22,852 nt of DNA from Flavipsychrobacter stenotrophus (GTDB lineage Bacteria; Bacteroidota; Bacteroidia; Chitinophagales; Chitinophagaceae): assembly GCA_947379685.1 (NCBI GenBank), contig CANCOG010000014.1, positions 1-22,852 of the forward strand, written 5' to 3'. The stretch's first letter is position 1. Each line of letters starts with the position of its first letter. The notes beneath the pieces were generated by a model that saw only the letters and a program-made list of their open reading frames with translations, did no database searches and was not told the DNA's origin. This document shows, in pieces, positions 1 through 8,239 of this stretch. The translations under genes and the position numbers were made by a program.

Positions 1-2
1 TA

Positions 3-53
3 AGGGTAAACATGGACGGTAAAGTGTTCAACGAAAAGGTTATGGTTCAGTAA
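3..53 (+). CDS. 3' end of an upstream gene (partial)
   Basis: An open frame enters from the left edge and ends at TAA 51-53; its last residues read GKVFNEKVMVQ. A strong plus-strand terminator follows 23 bases later, which supports a real gene ending here. The ending, a Gly-Lys turn followed by a short hydrophobic strand, resembles the last strand of type A T9SS sorting tails, but only 16 codons are visible, so the product cannot be named. Confidence 0.5.
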   Translation, partial: RVNMDGKVFNEKVMVQ

Positions 54-75
54 TTGTTTTTAGAAATGCATAATT

Positions 76-110
76 GGGCGCCTCTGCAATTTGCAGGGGC
101 GCCTTTTTTA
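76..110 (+). terminator. Rho-independent terminator
   Basis: The arms 77-89 and 91-103 are complementary over 13 bases with one G-U pair (core GGCGCC/GGCGCC), so the stem closes on a few central bases. A run of six T at 104-109 follows. It closes the gene ending at 53. Confidence 0.9.
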
Positions 111-218
111 ATTGCTTAATCTCTAGTCCTGAAATAGCGATAAAACAAACACAGAAGTAACCTTACACTTACACCCACTGCGTCAACCTACCAATTTTTT
201 TCTGAAATCGTAGTTATA

Positions 219-246
219 TTGCGCGTTTTTTATAAATTTACCTTTG
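219..246 (+). promoter_or_regulatory. Bacteroidota-type promoter of the adhesin gene
   Basis: A -33-like TTG at 219-221 is followed after 17 bases by TACCTTTG at 239-246, a full match to the Bacteroidota -7 element TAnnTTTG. Transcription would begin near 250, leaving a leader of about 90 bases before the ATG at 345. Predicted from motif only. Confidence 0.6.
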
Positions 247-344
247 ATATATTGTGGGTGGCATTTTTTAAGAAATTGCGATCTAAATATTAATTTTTAG
301 TTAAATTCAAGCTTAGCTAGCATAAATATTATTAAAATATTTTT

Positions 345-3300
345 ATGAACAAACTACACAACCTATTTAAAGAAATATCGTTACGAACATTTCTTACCCT
401 ATCAATTCTCCTCATTTGCGCTACATCTTTCGGATCACATATTGTGGGCGCTGACCTTTTTTACACACATGTTAGCGGCAACACATACAAAATAACTTTT
501 GTTGCATATGGAGATTGTGGTCCGGCAAGTGCGGGTTCATTTGCTACCCTTCCATCTGGCAGACCTTTAATTTGCATTTATGATGGTGCAACATCTGTTT
601 CCAATATTTCGCTAACTATTGACACTCCCGCAAACCCACTTAACGGCCATGAAATAACGCCTGTCTGCCCGTCAGATTCCGCAAATACACAATGTACAAA
701 TAGCTCATATACCATTCCCGGCATTAAGAAATTTGTATATACCGGCACTTACACTGTCCCATATGCATCACACTTATGGCGTTTCTTGTTTACCGGGTCA
801 ATGGGTGGGGCTTCTGGCGCGGGACGCGCGGCAGCGATTACCAATATAACAACTGGTACAGTGATACAACTTGTTGACACGCTCGACAATTACTACCATG
901 CCAATTCAAGTCCGTTATTGACGATAGTTCCCACCCCCTTCTTTTGCCTGAACAATTCCGATAGCTATAACCCTGGCGCGGTGGACGCTGATGGCGACAG
1001 CCTCGGGTTCTATCTGGTACGAGGAATGAACGGATCGAGCAATTGTTCCACGCCCGGAACCCCTGTAACCTATACTGGTGGCACATCCGCCACAGCACCT
1101 CTAATTGTTTCTGCTGGTACTTTTTCTTTTAATAGCACAACCGGACAATTAAACTTCTTCCCAAATACAACTCAAAGAGCGCTTGTCGTCTATAACGTAA
1201 GAGAATACCGTAATGATACATTCATAGGCACGAGTCAAAGAGAAATGACATTCCTGGTACTTACCTGTTCAAACCCACCACCAACAGGAGGAATTACCGG
1301 AGGTTCGGGTGGAACGGTCGTCGACAGTACCCATTTTAAAGTTTGTACAGGAACCGGAAGTTTTTCAATTGTCATTAACGGGTATGAATCGGACACGTCG
1401 AAATATATAAAAGTATCGGCAACCGGGCTGCCAACCGGGTCTACATTTACAATTACAAATGATAGTACCAATCACCCAACCGGAACGTTTGCCTGGACAA
1501 CTACCGGAGTATCACCGGGCACATATACTTTCTTTGTGACCTTCCGCGATAACAATTGTCCCATCAATGGCGTACGTACAAATGCTTACACCATCACTAT
1601 TGCACCGCTGCCTACTATTGACGCCGGAGCAAACACAGCAATTTGTCTGGGAGCCAGCCTTGTACTCAACCCTACCGGAGGCGTTAGCTATGTCTGGTCA
1701 CCCGGTTCCAGTCTCAGCTGTACAGCCTGCACATCCCCAATCGCAACGCCTTCAGCAACAACATTATATACCGTAACCGGGACAGATGCAAACGGATGTG
1801 TCAATACCGATACCGTCCGTATTACTGTAAATCCGGTTCCTGGGGCAATTGCCGGTACTACTACAGTTTGTGTTGGTTCAACAACCACTCTAAGTAATTC
1901 TGTTTCAGGCGGAACATGGTCGGTAAGTTCCGGCATAGCTACCATTAGTGCTTCAGGTGTTGTAACTGGCGTAACTGCAGGTACGGCAACAGTGACATAT
2001 ACTTTGCCTGCTGGTTGTTACACGACTGTAACAATAACGGTTAACCCTTTGCCAGCTGCCATAGGCGGCCCTACCACTGTTTGTGTAAATGCTTCTATTA
2101 CGCTGACAGATGCAACGGGCAGCGGAACATGGTCGAGCAGTAATAATGCCATAGCGACTATAGCCCCAACGACCGGAGTCTTAACAGGCGTAGGTGCAGG
2201 TACCGCTACAATATCATACACATTATCAACGGGTTGCCTGACCACTTATACGGTAACAGTCAATCCAATTCCAGCTGCGATCGCTGGCCCTACTGCCGTA
2301 TGCGTCAGTTCAACAATTACATTAACTAATAGCGTAAGTGGCGGTACATGGACCAGTAGTGCTACCGGTACTGCTACAGTTGGCAGTACGACCGGAATTG
2401 TAACAGGTGTTTCAGCCGGATCAGTTACGATTACTTATACTTTATCAGGTGGTTGTTATGTTACGTACAATGTAACCGTTAACCCAAGGCCGGGCGTAAT
2501 TGGTGGACCAACCGGAGTTTGTGTTGGTTTTACGATCACGCTTACCAATGCAACTGCAGGCGGAACGTGGACCAGCGGCAATACTTCCATCGCTACAATT
2601 GATGCTTCTACAGGCGTGCTTTATGGTGTGTCACCCGGAACCGTTAATATCACCTATACACTTGGCACCGGTTGTTATAATGTGACAGCTATAGAGGTGA
2701 ACCAACAACCAGCTGCAATCGGGGGACCATCGGTTGTTTGTGTTGGCTCTACTATTACGCTTACTAACTCTGTTTCTGGCGGCAACTGGACCAGCACTAC
2801 AACTGGTATTGCTACAATCATATCTACGTCGGGCGTTCTTACGGGCGTATCTGCTGGTACTGCAGCAATCACATATACTATGCCAGTAAGCGGCTGCTTT
2901 GTCGCGACATCTGTTACCGTTAATCCGTTACCGAATGCCGGTGCAATTTCCGGTTCAACGACAGTATGTGTGGGTGCAACTATAACACTAACTGAGTCAG
3001 TTACAGGTGGAACATGGAGCAACAGTTTTACTTCTATTTCTACCGTATCTTCAACTGGAGTCGTAACCGGTGTATCTGCGGGAGTTGACACGATTAAATA
3101 TTCAATAACGAATTCCTGCGGCACAGCAATAGCCCGTTATGTAATTACTGTAATTGCCCAGCCGAACGCCGGAACTATTTCAGGTCCTACCTCTGTTTGC
3201 GTAAACGACATTATTACACTTTCCAATACTATTACAGTAGGTACGTGGTCAAGCGGCAGCACTGGAACTGCTACAATTTCTGCAGCAGGCGTAGTATATG

Positions 3301-4868
3301 GTGTGGCTGCAGGCACTGTTACTATCAGCTACTCCTTTACCAATGCTTGCGGAACGGCTGTTACAACAGCTACAATAACCGTTAAACCACTGCCAACAAT
3401 AACTATTTCACCTGCCACCGTTGATTTCTGTATAGGTGGAAATGCAAGCCTCACCGCCAGCGGAGGGGTAACATATACCTGGTCGCCATCAACGGCGCTT
3501 ACTTCTACAGTTGGTGCGACGGTGATTGCCAGCCCAACCATAACCACAACCTATATGGTAACTGGGGTTGGGGCCAATGGCTGCTCTAATTCTACTACAA
3601 GAATTGTAACAGTTCATGATCTGCCAATAATAAGCATTACTACTCCAGTTACTATTTGCTATGGCTATAGTGCTACGCTTGCTGCATCAGGCGCTGTTAA
3701 CTATACATGGGGACCAGCAACGTCTCTCAGTTCAACTGTCGGCGCAGTTGTAGTTGCTACTCCGGCTGATACAATTAATTACACTGTAACCGGAACAGAT
3801 GCATTTGGTTGTGTAAACACGGCAATAGTTGTAGTTAATGTTAATCCAATACCTGCGACGCCCAGCGTAACAACCCCCGTAACCTATTGTATGTCAGCCA
3901 GCTCTGTTCCACTTGTAGCTAGCGGCGTCAACTTACTGTGGTATACGAGTTCAACCGGTGGTACAGGAACGGCAACCGCACCTACCCCATCTACAGCAGC
4001 CGTAGGCACGACAACCTGGTATGTAACGCAAACAATAGACGGATGTGAAAGCCCACGTAACTCGATAACTGTCATAGTTATGGAAGATGCAATCACTGAC
4101 TTCAGTTTCACGGTTAAATATGGCTGTACCCGTGACACCGTTATTTTTAATAACCTGTCACAGTTCTGCTATAAATATGAATGGTACTTTGGCGACGCAA
4201 CTGTTCTTGCTGATACTTCTATGAATCCGGTTCATTACTACCCTCCTGCCCACGAAGTGAATTCAAATTATGTGGTAAAATTACATGGCTATAATTCTAT
4301 TTGCTTTGATGATTCCACAACAAAAATTGTGTCATTAGCCCCAAATGCCAATCCTTTATTCAAGCTCATCAATGTTACACCTGACCAATCAATTATGTAC
4401 GGCAGCAGCGTACAGCTTAATGCATGGGGGGCTGTTGTTTATTACTGGACACCAAACGATGGATCGCTTTCCAACCCGAATATTAACAACCCTGTTGCGA
4501 CTCCAAAGGATTCAACGACTTACACCGTTTATGGCTATAATAATGATGGCTGTCTCGATTCGGCACTGGTACATATAAATGTAAACTATGACGATACCGA
4601 TCTAATTTCATCGGGCTTCACGCCAAACGGTGACGGGCTAAATGACATCTTCCGCATTTCGCATCTGAGGCATGGCAGATTAGTTGATTTCAGCATTTAT
4701 AACCGTTGGGGAGAATTGATTTTCCAAACTGCTGATGTAACCAAGGGATGGGACGGGACCTATAAGAGCGTTCCTCAGGACATGGAAACTTACAATTACA
4801 TGATCATAACTGCTCATAGCGACGGTTCAAATAAATATTATAAAGGTTCGGTAACACTCATCCGGTAA
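345..4868 (+). CDS. Secreted Ig-repeat adhesin with gliding-motility/T9SS type B C-terminal domain
   Basis: A 1507-residue cell-surface or secreted protein. Residues 1-30 form a signal peptide, followed by the SHIVGADLFY opening typical of large Bacteroidota surface proteins and a Cys-containing N-terminal region to about residue 310. After Ig-like segments (about 330-498) come seven tandem Ig-like (BIG_2-type) repeats at about 499-1015, each of 71-77 residues, starting Pro-x-Ala-Ile and containing TVCVG and GGTW. Three further Cys-bearing Ig-like modules follow, then a PKD-like module (YEWYFGD, about 1280) and a final Ig-like unit. The C-terminus has the CHU_C/gliding motility-associated signature GFTPNGDGLNDIF and IYNRWGELIF, which directs export by the type IX system. 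Likely adhesion or matrix role; the ligand is unknown. It stands alone, with its own promoter and terminator. Confidence 0.93.
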   Translation: MNKLHNLFKEISLRTFLTLSILLICATSFGSHIVGADLFYTHVSGNTYKITFVAYGDCGPASAGSFATLPSGRPLICIYDGATSVSNISLTIDTPANPLNGHEITPVCPSDSANTQCTNSSYTIPGIKKFVYTGTYTVPYASHLWRFLFTGSMGGASGAGRAAAITNITTGTVIQLVDTLDNYYHANSSPLLTIVPTPFFCLNNSDSYNPGAVDADGDSLGFYLVRGMNGSSNCSTPGTPVTYTGGTSATAPLIVSAGTFSFNSTTGQLNFFPNTTQRALVVYNVREYRNDTFIGTSQREMTFLVLTCSNPPPTGGITGGSGGTVVDSTHFKVCTGTGSFSIVINGYESDTSKYIKVSATGLPTGSTFTITNDSTNHPTGTFAWTTTGVSPGTYTFFVTFRDNNCPINGVRTNAYTITIAPLPTIDAGANTAICLGASLVLNPTGGVSYVWSPGSSLSCTACTSPIATPSATTLYTVTGTDANGCVNTDTVRITVNPVPGAIAGTTTVCVGSTTTLSNSVSGGTWSVSSGIATISASGVVTGVTAGTATVTYTLPAGCYTTVTITVNPLPAAIGGPTTVCVNASITLTDATGSGTWSSSNNAIATIAPTTGVLTGVGAGTATISYTLSTGCLTTYTVTVNPIPAAIAGPTAVCVSSTITLTNSVSGGTWTSSATGTATVGSTTGIVTGVSAGSVTITYTLSGGCYVTYNVTVNPRPGVIGGPTGVCVGFTITLTNATAGGTWTSGNTSIATIDASTGVLYGVSPGTVNITYTLGTGCYNVTAIEVNQQPAAIGGPSVVCVGSTITLTNSVSGGNWTSTTTGIATIISTSGVLTGVSAGTAAITYTMPVSGCFVATSVTVNPLPNAGAISGSTTVCVGATITLTESVTGGTWSNSFTSISTVSSTGVVTGVSAGVDTIKYSITNSCGTAIARYVITVIAQPNAGTISGPTSVCVNDIITLSNTITVGTWSSGSTGTATISAAGVVYGVAAGTVTISYSFTNACGTAVTTATITVKPLPTITISPATVDFCIGGNASLTASGGVTYTWSPSTALTSTVGATVIASPTITTTYMVTGVGANGCSNSTTRIVTVHDLPIISITTPVTICYGYSATLAASGAVNYTWGPATSLSSTVGAVVVATPADTINYTVTGTDAFGCVNTAIVVVNVNPIPATPSVTTPVTYCMSASSVPLVASGVNLLWYTSSTGGTGTATAPTPSTAAVGTTTWYVTQTIDGCESPRNSITVIVMEDAITDFSFTVKYGCTRDTVIFNNLSQFCYKYEWYFGDATVLADTSMNPVHYYPPAHEVNSNYVVKLHGYNSICFDDSTTKIVSLAPNANPLFKLINVTPDQSIMYGSSVQLNAWGAVVYYWTPNDGSLSNPNINNPVATPKDSTTYTVYGYNNDGCLDSALVHINVNYDDTDLISSGFTPNGDGLNDIFRISHLRHGRLVDFSIYNRWGELIFQTADVTKGWDGTYKSVPQDMETYNYMIITAHSDGSNKYYKGSVTLIR
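1839..3392 (+). repeat. Seven tandem Ig-like coding repeats
   Basis: Units begin at 1839, 2052, 2271, 2490, 2709, 2931 and 3162 and end at 3392, giving lengths of 213, 219, 219, 219, 222, 231 and 231 bases. Each encodes a Cys in TVCV/SVCV, then an SGGTW-type turn, a GV(L/V)TGVSAGT block and an ITVNP end. The proteins are clearly alike while the codons differ freely, so the duplications are old rather than recent copies. Confidence 0.9.
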
Positions 4869-4889
4869 CCAGAAGCAGGAAATAAGTTA

Positions 4890-4924
4890 AAGCTCCTTCA
4901 ATTCTTTTTTGAAGGAGCTTTTTT
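4890..4924 (+). terminator. Rho-independent terminator after the adhesin gene
   Basis: An 11-base perfect stem, AAGCTCCTTCA at 4890-4900 and its complement at 4910-4920, has a 9-base loop and a T tract running to 4924. It sits 22 bases after the stop codon. Confidence 0.92.
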
Positions 4925-4961
4925 ATGTAAATCAACGCTCTGTTAAACAACTATTACCCTT

Positions 4962-4969
4962 TATCTTTG
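4962..4969 (+). promoter_or_regulatory. -7 element TATCTTTG upstream of the CDF gene
   Basis: TATCTTTG matches TAnnTTTG exactly and lies 9 bases before the ATG at 4979, so the transcript would have a leader of only a few bases. No clear TTG at the -33 position is seen. Confidence 0.55.
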
Positions 4970-4978
4970 CGACCTGCC

Positions 4979-5971
4979 ATGAAAAAATCAATACGCATAC
5001 AACAATATATAGCATTGCTCTCGGTAGTATTGTTCCTGGCAAAAATTACAGCCTGGTACCTTACAGGGTCTGTTACAGTATTGACTGATGCCCTGGAAAG
5101 TATTGTGAACATGGTTGCCGGATTTTTAGGTTTGTTTAGTATTACCCTTGCTGCAAAACCTCGTGACCCAAACCACCCATATGGCCATGGAAAGGCTGAA
5201 TTTCTTTCTTCAGCCGTTGAAGGGACGTTGATTACCATTGCTGGTTTCCTGATTATTTATGAAGCTATTGAGCACCTGATAGTCCCTCACGAACTTGAAC
5301 GACTCGACATTGGGTTACTGATTGTGGTTGGTTGTGGAGGTATTAACTTCCTTGCAGGAAAGTTTGCGGGCAGGCAGGGAGAAAAGCTCAATTCAATGGT
5401 ATTGGTATCCGCCGGCAGACACCTGGTCACAGACGCTTATTCGGCAGCAGCAATTATTATCGGACTTATCGTTTTGCTCCTGACGCATAATAAATTTTTG
5501 TGGCTGGATAGTGTCGTTGCACTTTGTTTTGCTTGCATTATTGTTATTACCGGGTATAGAGTAATTCGTAAGTCGATATCGGGTATTATGGATGAAACAG
5601 ACATGACCCGGCTACAGGAAGTAATAGACGTATTGCAAAAAAACAGACTCAGACAATGGGTAGATATCCACCATCTGCGGGTACTTAACCATAGTGGTAA
5701 GATGCATGTGGATGCGCACCTGACCGTCCCACGGTATTACCAAATATCAGATACAGACACAGAAATTAAGAAACTGGACAAACTAATCAAAACCCACTTT
5801 GGAGAACAAGTAGAAGTGTTTGTACAAATAGAAGGCTGTTCCGATACCCAATGTAGTTTTTGTGCCGTAGAAAAATGCCCTATCCGCAAACACGATTTTC
5901 AGCATCAGCAACAATGGGTACTTGAAAATATCTGGAAGGAATCGCGGCATGGTAAGGTTTCGGAGGTGTAA
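4979..5971 (+). CDS. Cation diffusion facilitator (CDF) family metal transporter
   Basis: A 330-residue inner-membrane protein of the CDF family, which exports divalent metals (Zn, Fe, Mn, Co and similar) in exchange for protons. ATG 4979 is preferred over an in-frame TTG at 4967, because the TTG lies within the -7 promoter element. The family loop HPYGHGKAE is at residues 66-74. The TM5 metal motif HxxxD is present (H148, D152). The partner motif in TM2, usually HxxxD or DxxxD, reads ExxxN here (E40, N44). About six membrane helices cover residues 10-205, followed by a cytoplasmic domain. The tail carries a spaced cysteine cluster, C287-x4-C292-x2-C295-x4-C300, absent from classical YiiP/CzcD. 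The family is certain; the metal is not. Confidence 0.92.
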   Translation: MKKSIRIQQYIALLSVVLFLAKITAWYLTGSVTVLTDALESIVNMVAGFLGLFSITLAAKPRDPNHPYGHGKAEFLSSAVEGTLITIAGFLIIYEAIEHLIVPHELERLDIGLLIVVGCGGINFLAGKFAGRQGEKLNSMVLVSAGRHLVTDAYSAAAIIIGLIVLLLTHNKFLWLDSVVALCFACIIVITGYRVIRKSISGIMDETDMTRLQEVIDVLQKNRLRQWVDIHHLRVLNHSGKMHVDAHLTVPRYYQISDTDTEIKKLDKLIKTHFGEQVEVFVQIEGCSDTQCSFCAVEKCPIRKHDFQHQQQWVLENIWKESRHGKVSEV

Positions 5972-6515
5972 GTTGGTTATAGGACGGTTTCTGATAACAA
6001 TTAATAGACTTTATAGGTCACTGATCCAATTTTTCATATTTAAACACCCAAAGGCCAAAAAATCAATTTTTCACTGCAAATCCGTCATTTCATGCGGGAA
6101 TTGCAAGGATAATGAGCCCCAAAATACAACATAACAACGAAATTAGAATAAGAACTATATCAGAAAGCGGTTCAGGGGAGACCTAAATGCCCTTCCTTTT
6201 GTGCATTACTTCTCGTCAATGCTCTAAAATTCCCACTCAAATTTTACTATTTTTGTAAAACACAAAGACAGGCCCTATGCCGTGGACACATGGAGCCTGC
6301 TGACCTTTCTACTGGTGCGAACAGCGAAAGGGTATCCGGGTATTGACTTTAAGGTGCCAATACATTAAATGTCTTTTAGTTGCATTACGCAGCCATAATT
6401 CCGGTTACTCCCCTACTGCCATGACTGCACTACTTGTAAAGGATTTGTAAAACAAAAATAAAGCAAAAATTTTAACGCGCAAAAAATATTTTACAGACTT
6501 TTTTATAAATTTAAA
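5972..6515 (+). other. 544-base stretch without a supported gene
   Basis: No frame on either strand gives a convincing protein; the longest plus-strand frame here is a 70-codon overlap with the end of the CDF gene. One TATTTTTG at 6248-6255 fits the -7 element. It is followed by a roughly 40-codon open frame with no ATG ending at TAA near 6369, and by a 6-base inverted repeat at 6340-6345/6358-6363. These could mark a small RNA or a gene remnant, but neither is established. Confidence 0.4.
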
Positions 6516-6923
6516 ATGACCCAGAAAGAAATGCTAGATTTCCTGAGTGCCCGGCATATCGAAAGGCCTGAACTGGAGCGCCTTTTGGACATGAGCCGTC
6601 AAAAATTGCAGCACTATTTTAAAAATGGAATAGTCAATAAAAATATACTACCCAAAATAGCGGAAGCAACCAAAATACCTTTACATACGCTTTACAATAT
6701 TGGCAGTTCAAACCTTGGCCATCTGGCCGAGGTGCGGGAAGATGGCACTATTCAGGAACCAAACCAGGACTATGAAACAGACATAAGGAGCAAGTACATC
6801 AGCTGTTTGGAAGAAAAAAACAAGATAAAGGACCGGATCATTAGCCTGCTGGAAGAAAATCGCAAACTTATCTTGCTTGCAGCAAAGTCAAATAAAATCG
6901 ATGAACTACCGGAAATAGAATAA
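6516..6923 (+). CDS. Small HTH (XRE-like) DNA-binding protein with coiled-coil tail
   Basis: A 135-residue soluble protein. Residues about 3-62 fit a five-helix XRE/Cro-type helix-turn-helix: ERPELERLLDMSRQKLQHYF resembles the recognition segment, followed by KIAEATKIPLHTLYNI. After a linker, residues about 90-125 are rich in E, K, L and I with heptad-like spacing, suggesting a coiled coil for dimerisation. No enzyme or sensor domain is present. The ATG at 6516 follows a very A/T-rich stretch with no Shine-Dalgarno site. It precedes a decayed SRPBCC gene on the same strand, which it might once have regulated (inference). Function is otherwise unknown. Confidence 0.75.
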   Translation: MTQKEMLDFLSARHIERPELERLLDMSRQKLQHYFKNGIVNKNILPKIAEATKIPLHTLYNIGSSNLGHLAEVREDGTIQEPNQDYETDIRSKYISCLEEKNKIKDRIISLLEENRKLILLAAKSNKIDELPEIE

Positions 6924-6997
6924 ATGCTCACTGGCAGGGTTTTGCATCATTCGACATGTAGACAAAAAATCCAATACCTCAAAAATTAATTGCTCAG

Positions 6998-7407
6998 AAC
7001 TGGATAAATATTAAGGCCCCTAAAACGAAAGTATCGGAAGCACTCACGACTCCCCAAATCATAAAAAAATACCTCTTACGCTTTTAAGTAACCACGAACT
7101 AAAAGAAGGAAGCCCCATTAACTACGAGGGCGAATATGACGGTAAAAAGTATCACGATAAGGGTATTATCAAAAAAAATGAACCGGGGAAACTACTACAG
7201 AGCACCTATTGGAGTTCAATGGCCGGAAAGGAAGATATACCTGAAAATTAAAACCTGGTGACCTATAATCTATCCGAAAAAGATAACGGAACGACTGTGC
7301 CCCTGACTCAAGACAATGTATCATCTGAACAAGAAAGAGAACACGTTACTCAAAACTGGAAGGAAGTTCTAAAGAACCTAAAAGAAGTTACGGAGAAGGA
7401 AGCCTAG
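6998..7407 (+). pseudogene. Decayed SRPBCC / AHSA1-like domain gene
   Basis: Reading across two frames recovers a protein of the SRPBCC (activator of Hsp90 ATPase homologue 1-like) family. The segments, in order, are KAPKTKVSEALTTPQIIKKY, then a damaged VTTN/KEGSPINYEGEYDGKKY core, STYWSSMAGKE, and the C-terminal helix HVTQNWKEVLKNLKEV. The damage is an in-frame TAA at 7085-7087, a single-base loss near 7100-7104 that shifts the frame and removes the expected Trp, and a second TAA at 7249-7251 where the family normally has Tyr. No start codon is apparent. The last stop is TAG at 7405-7407. With three independent lesions, the gene is dead. Intact members are small ligand-binding proteins of varied or unknown role. 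Confidence 0.85.
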
Positions 7408-7445
7408 CTGCCCCAAAATCATTCCACGTTCGTTTGAATAATTTG

Positions 7446-7475
7446 AAAAAGGCTGCTCCTAAGCAGGAACAGCCT
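7446..7475 (-). terminator. Rho-independent terminator for the proline-rich protein gene
   Basis: Read on the minus strand, GGCTGTTCCT (7474-7465) pairs with AGGAGCAGCC (7460-7451) with one G-U pair and a 4-base loop, followed by TTTTT at 7450-7446. It lies 27 bases after the stop codon of the minus-strand gene. Confidence 0.88.
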
Positions 7476-7501
7476 TCAATTCAACTATATTATCACGGAA
7501 A

Positions 7502-8011
7502 TTACTTTTTATCAACTGGCGGTGCAGGTGGCGCTGGAGCAGGAACTGGAGCACCATGCTGACCCGGAGCTGGCATTGGAGGATGCATAGGAGCGGCACC
7601 CGGACCACCTGGCCTCATTTTTGACGAGGAGTACTTGGTGAACTGCTCTGCAGTCATTACCTTTTTCAACTTTGCATCTTTTTCAGCGTCCAACTTCTGC
7701 ATATCAGTTGGTGTTGGTGGTTTACCGCTCATTCTCTGAGCATCCATTGCTTTTACAAAATCAAGGCAAGCCGCAAATGTTCCTTTATATTGATCAGCAT
7801 TAAGGCCATATTGTTTTTCCAAAAATTTAGCCTGATTGGTTGCCATCATAGTTTGCCTCTGTTCAGAGCCATTCGGGCCGCCCGGTTGTGGCGGTGGAAC
7901 TGGAGCACCTGGCTGTGATGCTGGGTTCATTGGTGCTTGTTTGGCACCCTGTGCCATAGCTGCCATTGACGCGCAGGATAACAAAGCACAGGTAAGAATC
8001 AATTTCTTCAT
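7502..8011 (-). CDS. Exported proline-rich, Spy/CpxP-like protein
   Basis: A 169-residue protein with a clear signal peptide (residues 1-20, cleavage at AMA-Q). A Pro/Gly/Gln-rich stretch (about 24-48) and a Pro/Ala-rich C-terminus (about 131-169) flank a helical core at about 50-128. The core contains KQYGLNADQYKG and DAEKDAKLKKVMTAEQFTKY, a pattern of a helix, basic/acidic residues and L-T-x-E-Q-x-x-K-Y seen in periplasmic Spy/CpxP/LTxxQ-like proteins of Bacteroidota. Such proteins bind misfolded proteins or metals in the envelope; that role is inferred here from pattern alone. It has its own terminator and a weak -7-like TACCTTAG at 8052-8045. Confidence 0.7.
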   Translation of the reverse strand: MKKLILTCALLSCASMAAMAQGAKQAPMNPASQPGAPVPPPQPGGPNGSEQRQTMMATNQAKFLEKQYGLNADQYKGTFAACLDFVKAMDAQRMSGKPPTPTDMQKLDAEKDAKLKKVMTAEQFTKYSSSKMRPGGPGAAPMHPPMPAPGQHGAPVPAPAPPAPPVDKK

Positions 8012-8239
8012 AATTGCAAGTTTAATGGTATAATTATTTTGGAACTAAGGTAGAAAAATAGTAACGAAAAAACAAAAAAACGCATAATATCTTTCACAAA
8101 CATTGCTGTTGAATCGAAAAACTATTTTTTTTGAAGTTATTTTGAGACTATCTGGAAATAATAGCAACTAACTCGGAAACTTATTTAATAAAATAAATTT
8201 CGCCTTTGACTATCGGAAACACGCCCGAAAAATCAATTA

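Noticed and set aside
2675..3124. 149-codon minus-strand frame within the adhesin
   Set aside because: The repeats make the opposite strand free of stops; the product is a reflection of the repeat composition (V, T, P rich).
1839..3392. Regular ~219-base repeats as a CRISPR-like or mobile repeat array
   Set aside because: The repeats are in frame, encode Ig-like domains and have no short identical repeats with unique spacers.
5922..6134. 70-codon plus-strand frame after the CDF gene
   Set aside because: It overlaps the CDF 3' end out of frame and is rich in basic residues with no recognisable motif.
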